Positions 7,687 to 15,716 of a DNA stretch of 15,976 bases are shown piece by piece. A model generated the notes under the pieces. It saw nothing but the letters and a program-made list of their open reading frames with translations. It made no database searches and had not been told where the DNA came from. The stretch is from contig JALLAP010001209.1 of the NCBI GenBank assembly GCA_036939355.1, positions 1 to 15,976 on the forward strand. The letters run 5' to 3'. The stretch's first letter is position 1. The number at the start of each line of letters is the position of its first letter. The position numbers were made by a program, and so were the translations under genes. This stretch comes from Thalassiosira profunda. Taxonomy: Eukaryota > Bacillariophyta > Thalassiosirophyceae > Thalassiosirales > Thalassiosiraceae.

Positions 7687-9767
7687 ATGGAGAAGAATCA
7701 AACCACCGCCGCGGACGCGGACGGCGCCGCCAGCGGCGGCGGCAGCCCGTCAGATACGGAGGGGGGCGGGCGGTCGTCGGCGGGCGCAATATCCCTCGGC
7801 GACGCCTTGGCCTCCTCGGCGGTCCAAACGCACTCGAGCACAACCGATGCACCGTCGCCATCTGCACGCGTCGAGAACCACCCCGAGCCCGACGAGGCGC
7901 CGGTGCCCGTCGCTCAAACTGCCGCTGCTCGCGATGCCGAGTCGGAGAATGGCAAACGGAGGGGCGTGGAGGAAATTGACTCCTGTGGAGGCGACGTTCC
8001 GGTGCCCGTTGGAATGTTAGACACATCTCATGAGCATGAGACAGAGGGATTGAAAGGGCCGGAAATTGGTGCCGACGATGGAAGAACGCCGACAGTTGCG
8101 CCGACAATCAAAGGGGTGGAATCGATCGGGCGCGACGATGGGGAGTCGGGCGGACCTGCCCCCGCATCTTTGGATAGCAGCGTCCGGGCCGTCCGACCGT
8201 CCCTGCCCTCGATGATCCCTCGGACTCCCCCCGCGTCCGAGCGCGGGGAGCCGCCCGTGCTCGCCTTCCACGAGGTGCACGCTCGCCTGGTCGAGGATGA
8301 AATGGATGAGCCGGTTTATGACGCAGTGCCTGTGGGAGAGGAACATTGGGCCAAGCGGCACCAGAGGAAGATCATCGGGGGTCTCGTGCTCGCGATTGTT
8401 GGATTGGCCGTGGCGCTGGGGGTAGCGTTCGGCACGGACGGCGACGACGAAGGCGAGGATGCCACAAGGACAACGATTTCTGCGACGAGGTCGCTCTCAC
8501 CGATAACATCGGCGTCTCCCTCGTCCGGGCCGAGTCAGGCCCCGTCGATCGAACCGTCGAACCAACCCTCGATGCATCCGCGCTTGTGCTTCGCGGACAG
8601 CGAGGAGCTCTGGGCGGCTGTCGATAATCCAACCGTCGATGCACCCACGCCCCTGCTTTGCCGACAAGGAAGAGCTTCAGGCTGCGGTGGACGGCTACGC
8701 TGCTGGAGGGGCCGCCTGCGTAAGGGGAGAAAGCGAGTGCGAGGTCACGCAAAAGTATGGGTGGCCGATCGGAACGTGGTGCACGTCCAACGTCACCGAC
8801 ATGTCTCGATTGTTTGAGGGGAAAGCCAGTTTCGATGAAGACCTGTCGTTGTGGGATACCTCCAAAGTGACGTCAGTGGAGAGAATGTTCGAAGGAGCCT
8901 CGGCATTCAACGGGGACGTGAGCAGTTTTGACACCTCCAAAGTGACTTCAATGTCTCGCTTGTTCCTTCGAGCCTCTTCATTCAACCAGGACTTGCCCTG
9001 GGACGTCTCGGACGTCACGGCGATGGATAGTATGTTCGAGGGAGCATCGGCGTTTGGTCGTGATGTGAGCAATTTCGATACCTCCAGAGTCACGTCGATG
9101 GCGTACATGTTCCAGCAAGCTTCGACTTTCAATAAGGACTTGCCGTGGGATACCTCGAGGGTGACAGATTTGACGCGGATGTTCTATTACGCAACTTCCT
9201 TCAATCGGGACGTGAGCGGTTGGAATGTTACCTCTGTGAGAAGAATGAATGGGATGTTTCTTGGAGCCTCTTCTTTCAACCAAAATCTCTGTGCCTACGG
9301 AGCCTACCATTCGACTGGAGTGAAATACAACAATATGTTCTTCAGCACGAGCTGTCCAAACAAAGACGATCCTCTGGGGCCTTCTACGAACTGGTGTGCG
9401 GCGACATGCGACAGTGACGGGCAGACTTCCACATGCTATGATGTTGAAATGGGCATCCTTCTCGATAGCTCTCCTTTGGGCGTGGGCTACCGTTTGTCCA
9501 AGGTCGAATCTACCGGCAGCAAAACCACAATTAATCGACTCATTCCGCTTCGACGACTCTCTGGCCAACGAACAATACACTCGAACCTACTGCCTGGAGA
9601 GGGGCAGGTACAGTTTTTACGTGTATGATCGTTCCGGAGAGGGCATCTGTTGTTCGAAGGGCAACGGCGAATATGCAGTAACGAGCGAGGGAGCGACCCT
9701 GGCCGTGGGCGGAGAATTCGCTACATTCAGCGAAGAAGCTGTCTTTGACATCCCCGTAGTGGCATGA
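7687..9767 (+). CDS. Membrane-anchored DUF285-repeat surface protein, frame broken twice (possible pseudogene)
   Basis: No convincing intron is needed. The frame from 7687 encodes about 227 disordered residues rich in acidic, Ser and Pro residues. A single membrane helix follows (about 229-248, IIGGLVLAIVGLAVALGVAF), then a Ser/Pro linker (PSSGPSQAPSIEPSNQPS). The head motif CFADxEELxAAVD occurs twice because of a 67-bp duplication, which shifts the frame by one. The second frame (through 9628) holds YGWPIGTW and seven DUF285 (PF03382) repeats, then a Cys-containing cap (STNWCAATC). Near 9520-9540 the homology moves to a third frame reading TYCLERGRYSFYVYDRSGEG, ICCSKGNGEY and VGGEF, and stopping at 9767. 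That tail resembles the ICC-containing C-terminal domain of secreted stramenopile proteins. An N-in, C-out orientation is inferred. It is either a young pseudogene or a gene with sequence errors; all segments are otherwise well preserved. Confidence 0.75.
8563..8696 (+). repeat. Diverged 67-bp tandem duplication of the DUF285 head motif
   Basis: Copies at about 8563-8629 and 8630-8696 align without gaps at roughly 70% identity. Copy 1 reads QPSMHPRLCFADSEELWAAV and copy 2 reads QPSMHPRPCFADKEELQAAV in the next frame. As 67 is one more than a multiple of three, the duplication itself causes the frame change. The mismatches show it is old, unlike the exact 72-bp assembly duplications. A 49-nt GT...AG removal (8620-8668) would restore the frame, but the donor GTCGAT is poor. 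Confidence 0.8.
8792..9310 (+). repeat. Seven DUF285 repeats (24-25 residues each)
   Basis: Units follow V-T-x-M-x-x-M/L-F-x-x-A-x-x-F-N-x-D-(V/L)-x-x-(W/F)-D-T-S-x. Examples are VTSVERMFEGASAFNGDV and VTDLTRMFYYATSFNRDV. Units three and five lack one residue (DLPWD in place of DLSLWD) and are 24 residues long. The array ends in a divergent cap, NQNLCAYGAYH. Confidence 0.9.
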
Positions 9768-10722
9768 GGGCCGCGGCGAGGGCTGTCGCGTTTTACTACA
9801 ACACGATAGGTGTGGAGTGTGGAGCGTTGGACGCCCCGAGACTGGGCGAGCGACAGCAAGAATCTTTCGTTCGGAGTCTTATCGACGCTGCGCTGGTGGC
9901 CCAACTCATTAACATCACACTCTAATTGCCTATTGTCTAGAGCCGCGTACAAATTACTCTTGCTGTTGAGGGCATTTTGCATTGGTTCATTTGTTCTTTC
10001 TTCTTGCTGATCCATCCTGTATCCAAGAAGCCCCGCGTAGCCGTACGCCAATCATCCTCTCGCTCGCCACGCAGCATCTCCAGCACATGCCGAGGCCCCC
10101 CGACTGATCCACGGCGCGTCGAGGACGAGGGCACCGAAGTTTCGAAGGAAGCGGTGGGTGGACCGGGGACGAAGCGGAGCAAGTCCGTGGCCCGCCACCT
10201 CCAACGATAGCCACGTAGCCTCCACCGCCAAACGGCGGGGGTCTCCCGTGGCTAGTGCACGATAGACGAGACGCTAGCCGAGCAACGCCAGCTGCAATGC
10301 GAGACTTTTGGTACCGCCTGCACCGTCAGGACGTGGCTCCAACGAGAGAGAGGGAGATTGTTGAAGTTGAAGAAGGACGCGTGGTGAACGAAAAATTTGG
10401 TTGAGTTCGGCTCTAATTGCATGCAGCTTCTTAGAACCTACGACGGACTCACTACAATACGCCAGGATCTTGGACTTTTCACCATCTTGCGTCTTGAGCA
10501 GCCCCCTTCTTGGAAGGGTCTTGCCGCGCCGGGCCGCTTCTCTTGCAATTGAACGACGTTGTCCCCGCACAAATGAATAAGAGGTGCTGCCGAAACCAAC
10601 CGATAATATTCGTCCTGATTGCTCTCATTGATCTCATTTCCGTCCTGCACTACCACCGCCTGCACCGCCGCCACCGTCTCGTCTATTTGGCTGCGGAGTG
10701 CATTTTGCGGACGAGGACTGCC
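9768..10722. other. Intergenic region, possibly ending in a 5' untranslated exon of the downstream gene
   Basis: This follows the stop of the first DUF285 gene. Several 75-98 codon frames occur on the minus strand (for example around 10274-10674, with the segment GNEINESNQDEYYRL), but none shows a domain or a complete gene structure. The right end (10722) precedes a good plus-strand splice donor, so part of this could be a 5' untranslated exon of the second DUF285 gene. Confidence 0.4.
10208..10254. repeat. Two-level stem-loop (47 bp)
   Basis: An outer perfect 8-bp stem pairs 10208-10215 (TAGCCACG) with 10247-10254 (CGTGGCTA). Inside it, CCGCC at 10225-10229 pairs with GGCGG at 10234-10238 around the loop AAAC, extended by two further C-G pairs past one mismatch. 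It lies in non-coding DNA. It lacks the arms of a tRNA, and its role is unknown. Confidence 0.5.
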
Positions 10723-11536
10723 GTGAGTGCCCCCTCCCTCCTCTCCTTTTCACCGCTGTGCCATTCGTCGCTTGCCCGATGCCCGGCGGACTGTTGCGCG
10801 GTGTGTTGCATTTGTTGCCCGGGAGATGTCGGTCTCGCGTCGAGACGATGTCGCGAATTGCGGCGCGCCGCTCGAACACGAGTTTGCTTGTTGCTCATGT
10901 TGGATCCGCGGCCCTCGCCCCGGCCCAGCGGAGGACGAACGCCCGCCGTCGTCAGCTTGCCGGCTTGCACCACCAGCCCCTTGCGGTTGGTGCGGGGGCC
11001 GAAGTTGCAAAAAAACGACGCGCGTTGCACAGGCGCACTCGCACACCTCCTGGCTCGCGGTGGCCCCCAACCCCTCCGCCCCGAGCGCTCGTTGCGCGCC
11101 AACGGAATTGGCCCCGGCCGGCCCTCCCCTTGCCATGTCCGCCAATCCTCCGCGCCGGCGGTCGCGCCCGATCTGCGATGTCGGTGGACCCATCAAGCCG
11201 CGCGGCCGGCCGCACATCATGCACACATCACGCGCGCGTCCGAGGCGATAGGCGACGGGTTGATGGTGGCCGGCGACCTGCTCGACGAGTCGCCCCTCGT
11301 CCTATCACCTCTTGCTCCGTCTCGTGGTGTTTCGTCGGACGTCGTGGCCGCGGTTTTGTTTCCAACCTCGTCGGATGGCTCGCCGGACGCTTTTGTGCAT
11401 ATGCGATGTGTGTGTGTGTGCATGGATGTGTTTTCATCGGGGGAACGCGCCCTCGTTTCCTGTTTGATATCTCATATTGATTTGTTTATCAATCACATCT
11501 CACGCTATTGTTGCTTCGTTCTGTATCTCTTTGCAG
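10723..11536 (+). other. Possible 5'-UTR intron of the second DUF285 gene
   Basis: A donor GCC|GTGAGTGCC at 10723, the same form as the confirmed donors in this window, is matched by a strong acceptor tctgtatctctttgcag|GCCGG ending at 11536. That acceptor is 188 nt before the ATG of the plus-strand DUF285-WSC gene. If used, the 814-nt intron would hold the very GC-rich segment 10900-11230 and the TG repeat. Nothing coding is firmly seen inside. A separate unrecognised gene here is possible, since a minus-strand stretch around 10890-11020 has strongly GC-ending codons. Confidence 0.35.
11407..11420 (+). repeat. (TG)7 microsatellite
   Basis: Seven perfect TG dinucleotides follow gatgcga-like sequence and precede CATGG. 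It lies about 115 nt upstream of the acceptor of the possible 5'-UTR intron. Confidence 0.85.
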
Positions 11537-11724
11537 GCCGGACAACCATCGATACATTCTCATAACGTGAAATAGGACCCGGAGTCCGCAGCATCGAAGG
11601 AGGGACGTTTCACGTCGATTCTTCAGCGAGTGGAAAAAACACCGAAGCCCAAATCACCGATAAGAGTCTCAGATACGTTGCCTCGAGGGACGATCTACGC
11701 CACTTCAGGTCAGAGACCGCAGTC

Positions 11725-14700
11725 ATGACCAACGAGCCCAACGATCCAGCTGCTCCCCCCGGGGAAGACGTCAAGGATGTCCCCGAAGCCACCCTCGAAG
11801 TCGAAGATGATGTGGCGCCGGTGCCCTTCGAGGATTCCCTTGATGACCCTCAAGACGCGGTGCCGCAGGAGCCGCGCCGCAGAAGCAAACTTGTCAAGGG
11901 CCTGAGCGCGATGGGCCTGAGCACGGTCGCACGTCGCTTCGATCGCCGGGGGCAGGGAGAGCTCGACGAAGCGGAGCAGCGGGCGCGGGATCTCGCGGAT
12001 ACCCAGGGCCACGTCCGCCCCGACCAAGCCATCACCGCGATGGAGCTTGGCATGGCCAACGAGAAGAAGGTGAGCTTAATCTCTTTCCATCTATTTCTTT
12101 ATCCTTCTCCATCTCACATCGTATCTCTCCAACCTCCCCGATCGAACAGCTCACCAAGGCCGTGCGCCACGTCAGGCTGTTGTCGGTCTTGGCTTTCGTC
12201 TTCTTCGTTGGGTTGTTCGTGGCCGTGTTCTTCGCGTCCGACAACGCCGTCGCCAAGGGCAACGTCGAGGTCAAACAGAAGATCGACGAGAGCGTCCAGA
12301 CCGACGTCGCCGTCGATGCGTTGGGCGACCCCCACCTGACGGACAAGGCCACCGGCAAGGACGTCACGGTCAAGGCGGACGGCGTGGTCGCCGGAACGAC
12401 CCCGCGCGTGAGTCGTATTCTTGTTCGATTTGACACACGAGTCCAGTGAAAGCGTAGATCTCACATATCATGCTTATTTGATGTTCAGGTCCTCAACGGG
12501 CGCAAGCTGACGTGCATCTCCATGGTCGACGTTGCCAAGGCAGTTGGTGGGTTGGCAACTGCTGCGACAAAAGTCAACCTCGTCTTCCACGATGAGGAAG
12601 GCACCGAGACCGAGATCACGCCCNTTGGCAACTGCTGCGACAAAAGTCAACCTCGTCTTCCACGATGAGGAAGGCACCGAGACCGAGATCACGCCCTTGT
12701 TGGACTACAAGGACGAGCAGAGCTTCTTGTCCTTTGATGGTGGAAGGATCAAGATCCTTCTGGATTCCGATGCCTGCGATTCTGCTGCCACGCTCGATGA
12801 CGGCGTGGAGGGAGTTCGTCGCCTCGGGCAAGTCGCGATTTCGACTTCTCGCCCAGGCGCCAAGGGCGAGGGCATCCAGGCCAAGCTTCGCCACGCTTTT
12901 GTCTCTGCTCGGACGGCGCTTCGCGAGGGACGGCGCCTGGACAGCAATGTTGAAGTGGAAGTGACTGTTGATGGCACGGTGAGTAGTAGCTGGGGTACGA
13001 ATTCTTTTCGTCGATCTCTGGTCCTCATCTGTTGCCCAGCAAACCTGCTTTGTTGAGCTGGAGTCTGGCCTAAGGCATCTTGCTCAGTCTCCCTATCTTC
13101 CTTTCGAGAATAGAGCTCAACTCAAGGAAGCCGTGGATGCCTACATCGATTGTGGCTGTGCCACTACGCCTGGCTGCNGAGAATAGAGCTCAACTCAAGG
13201 AAGCCGTGGATGCCTACATCGATTGTGGCTGTGCCACTACGCCTGGCTGCACTGTTGAGGGCACGTACGGGCCCATTGGCTTCTGGGACGTAAGCCGCGT
13301 TACCGACATGAGCTTCTTGTTCGAGAACAAGAGGTCTTTCGACGAAGACATCTCTGACTGGGACACATCGAGTGTTACGACAATGCAAGGGATGTTCCAA
13401 GGAGCCAGAGCATTCAACCGCGACCTGGCGAAGTGGGATACTTCAAGCGTGACTGATATGTCACAAATGTTCTATGGTGCCTGGGCATTCAACGGGGATG
13501 TGAGCAACTTCGACACCTCCAAAGTTACTGACATGTCACAAATGTTCGCGGCAGCCTCGTCATTCAATGGCGACGTGAGCAACTTCGACACCTCCAGAGT
13601 GACTTCAATGGGTCGGATGTTCGATCGAGCCAATGCATTCAATGGGGACATGAGCAATTGGGACACCTCCCAAGTCACTGATATGGATGCCATGTTCAAT
13701 GGAGCCTCTTCCTTCAACGGGGATGTGAGCAATTGGGACACCTCCAAGGTCACTCGGATGGATTCAATGTTCTGGCAAGCCTCTTTATTCAACGGGGATG
13801 TGAGCAACTTCGACACCTCCAGCGTCACTTCAACGGAGGGCATGTTCCGTGAAGCCACTGCATTCAACCAAGACTTGTCGAGCTGGGATGTATCCAGCGT
13901 GACTGATATGTATGAAATGTTNTGAAGCCACTGCATTCAACCAAGACTTGTCGAGCTGGGATGTATCCAGCGTGACTGATATGTATGAAATGTTCCGTGG
14001 AGCCAGCTCATTCAGCGGCGACATCTGCACGTGGGGTGCCCATCATTCGACTACAGTGGATTATCGCGACATGTTCCGCGGCTCAAATTGCGACAACACC
14101 GACGATCCGGCAGGGAAGTATGGGAATTGGTGCGCGTCAAAGTGTCCTGCGCCCTACCATTTGGTGGGGTGCTACAAAGATGATACCAGCAACAGAGATT
14201 TTCCCGCCAATATTGCGATGTTTACAGATGATGTTACTCAGGATACGTGCCACGAAGCATGCAGGAACCTCGACTACAGTGAGTTTACCACCTCAATCTC
14301 ACAATTGAATAATGTCTTTTCATTGCTCACCTTGCGTCGCTACCTACTCCAAAGAGTATTTTGGCCTACAGGGGAATGATTTGGGGGGAAGCGAGTGCTT
14401 TTGCGGAAACAATCCTGGATCTCATGGAGAAGCCACAGGCTGCGATTGTTCCTGGGGATCGACCAATTTCGGCTCAGACAAGAATTGTGTTTACACCATC
14501 CGGGTATGTTGATTTGGTTGCCTCTTTGTTTCATTCCAGCCTCGCACTGACAAACTATTTTTATGACAAACCATTTTTATCCAGTCCAAGCTGACCCTGG
14601 ACCCTTGCGTTGGCGAGGTTGGGTTGTACTACCCCGACGAAGATCGCGATGGATATGGGAACAAAACTGCAGTGCCAAAGTCATGCATTCACCCGTGGCA

Positions 14701-15122
14701 CGTGCTCAACAATCAGGACTGTGATGATGCTGATCGTTCTGTGAATCCTGGAGCTCAAGAAGTCTGTGGCGATGGAATTGATAACGACTGCGATGGCAAG
14801 TTCCTCGACCCAAGNGAATCCTGGAGCTCAAGAAGTCTGTGGCGATGGAATTGATAACGACTGCGATGGCAAGTTCCTCGACCCAAGCACTGAAGTCTGT
14901 GACGGGCTGGATAATGACTGCGACGGCAACACAGATGAAGGAACCATGCCCTGCGAGTTTAGCTGCAGTGGTTCCATACCTATGTGCACAAACTTGGGTA
15001 GCAAGGGCGCTCACGACAATGTATGCCAATCAAAGAATACGGGCGACTCTTGTGACTGTGATGCGGAATGCGCCGGGGAATCGATTTGCAGGCCATTTTT
15101 CAATTTGAATACTTGCTCCTGA
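11725..15122 (+). CDS. EF-hand-like, single-membrane-helix, DUF285-repeat, WSC and MopE-type metal-binding surface protein
   Basis: Six exons: 11725-12069, 12150-12407, 12489-12978, 13040-14278, 14355-14503 and 14585-15122. Introns are 61-81 nt, with donors GTGAGC/GTGAGT/GTATGT and matching phases (0, 0, 0, 1, 0). Removing four 73-bp assembly duplications gives one 908-residue frame. Residues 1-60 are acidic. Residues 72-84 (FDRRGQGELDEAE) are a degenerate EF-hand loop. Residues 125-144 are a membrane helix, followed by a roughly 200-residue domain of unknown type (TDVAVDALGDPHL onward). Residues 363-398 are the head motif (ENRAQLKEAVDAY, YGPIGFWDVS). DUF285 repeats run from 400 to about 630 and end in a Cys cap (NWCASKC). 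A WSC domain covers 663-754 (HLVGCYKDD, YFGLQGNDLGGSECFCGNN), and a MopE-type Cys/Asp region about 769-850 (DCDDADRSVNPGAQEVC, DGLDNDCDGNTDEG). A cytosolic N-terminus and an extracellular C-terminus are inferred. WSC domains commonly bind carbohydrate, so adhesion or wall contact is plausible. Confidence 0.9.
12552..12696. repeat. Exact 72-bp duplication around a single N (assembly overlap)
   Basis: Bases 12552-12623 and 12625-12696 are identical, with N at 12624. It interrupts exon 3 of the DUF285-WSC gene. Removing 73 bp joins TEITP to LLDYKDEQSF in one frame. Confidence 0.95.
13106..13250. repeat. Exact 72-bp duplication around a single N (assembly overlap)
   Basis: Bases 13106-13177 and 13179-13250 are identical, with N at 13178. 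It lies at the start of exon 4, in the head motif before the DUF285 repeats. The exon is in frame from its acceptor (13040) only when one copy is removed. Confidence 0.95.
13299..14046 (+). repeat. About nine DUF285 repeats (25 residues each)
   Basis: Units such as VTDMSQMFYGAWAFNGDV-SNFDTSK repeat every 75 bp with little drift. Several adjacent units share near-identical DNA (TTCAACGGGGATGTGAGCAA occurs repeatedly), which suggests recent expansion or homogenisation. The same DNA words occur in the neighbouring DUF285 gene (8792-9310). One exact 72-bp assembly duplication (13850-13994) falls within the array and inflates it. Confidence 0.9.
13850..13994. repeat. Exact 72-bp duplication around a single N (assembly overlap)
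   Basis: Bases 13850-13921 and 13923-13994 are identical, with N at 13922. It lies within the last DUF285 repeats, where a true 75-bp repeat might be expected. The unit is 72 bp, not 75, it has no mismatches, and it matches the form of the five other N sites. Confidence 0.93.
14743..14887. repeat. Exact 72-bp duplication around a single N (assembly overlap)
   Basis: Bases 14743-14814 and 14816-14887 are identical, with N at 14815. It interrupts the MopE-type region in exon 6. Removing 73 bp joins DGKFLDP to STEVCDGLDNDCDG. Confidence 0.95.
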
Positions 15123-15133
15123 GCGTTGAGAGA

Positions 15134-15206
15134 GTAAGTGCCTGCACTTTTCATTCAGAGCCCCTTCGCCTCCATCCCTCCTGTTCACCCAACTCTTGAC
15201 GATTAG
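15134..15206 (+). other. Possible 3'-UTR intron of the DUF285-WSC gene
   Basis: A consensus donor GTAAGT begins at 15134, 12 nt after the TGA (15120-15122). A pyrimidine-rich tract leads to cttgacgattag, ending at 15206. The implied 73-nt length is in the 61-81 nt range of the gene's other introns. A junction this close to the stop would not be expected to trigger nonsense-mediated decay. Confidence 0.4.
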
Positions 15207-15245
15207 AAAGAACAGCAGGCCAAGAAACTACAGAAAAAGAAGAAT

Positions 15246-15409
15246 ACGTCCCAGCGACGGAATAAACGAACCCAAACACCAGAAGACGTCCCAGCGACGG
15301 AATAAACGAACCCCAGAAAAAGCAGAACACGTCCCAGCGACGGATTAGTAAACGAACCCAAACATCAGAAGACGTCCCAGCGACGATAAACGAACCCCAG
15401 AAAAATAAA
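15246..15409 (+). repeat. Degenerate tandem repeat carrying AATAAA poly(A)-like signals
   Basis: The core ACGTCCCAGCGACG recurs at 15246, 15286, 15329 and 15372 (spacing 40, 43 and 43). Each core is followed by a TAAACGAACCC-like segment. The linkers alternate (CCAAACAYCAGAAG and CCCAGAAAA types), so the higher-order unit is about 83-86 bp. AATAAA occurs at 15261-15266, 15301-15306 and 15404-15409, with variants (AGTAAA, GATAAA) in the other units. It lies 124-287 nt past the stop of the DUF285-WSC gene, where a poly(A) signal is expected. Confidence 0.75.
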
Positions 15410-15716
15410 CGGAACTAGGAGGCGAAGAGGGGCCCAAATGCGCAGCAACACGACGGGCTCTCTCGCCAGATGATCGATGTGAAATGAATAACACGGGGTT
15501 TTGGTAGAAACTTTCCCCAGCGTTCGGATATTGCCTTTTATGGGTTAGGAATAGCCTGCACTAACTCGCAAGACAATTTTCTAGGCGCAACTGACGCTTA
15601 TTTGTAGATAGCTGTACATTTTCATTGACACCGAACCGAAACAACAACACACACCTCCGCAAAAGGCCCGGCTGGCACCTGTTATCAGGAACCATGCCTC
15701 CGCCACTTCCATTTTA
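15410..15716. other. Spacer between two converging genes
   Basis: The plus-strand DUF285-WSC gene and the minus-strand right-edge gene end towards each other here. The stretch is more AT-rich than the exons. I see no open frame worth reporting and no repeat. It should hold the 3' untranslated region of the right-edge gene. Confidence 0.45.

Noticed and set aside
8620..8668. 49-nt intron restoring the frame of the first DUF285 gene
   Set aside because: It keeps the frame and has GT-AG ends, but the donor GTCGAT differs from every supported donor here, and it would leave a doubled EEL head. It is kept only as an alternative.
10208..10254. tRNA gene
   Set aside because: At 47 bp it is too short, it lacks separate D, anticodon and T arms, and no B-box sequence is present.
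10510..11565. 351-codon open frame on the plus strand
   Set aside because: Its composition drifts between Cys/Arg/His-rich and Ser/Pro-rich text with no domain. It crosses a good splice donor and acceptor, and GC-rich DNA has few stops in any frame.
1199..14887. The 72-bp duplications as real tandem repeats or a mobile-element target duplication
   Set aside because: All six are exactly 72 bp without mismatch, share no sequence with one another, always flank one N and always break the frame in exons.
15246..15409. CRISPR-like array
   Set aside because: There are only four degenerate units, the spacers are themselves repeated in an alternating pattern, and the setting is a eukaryotic nuclear genome.
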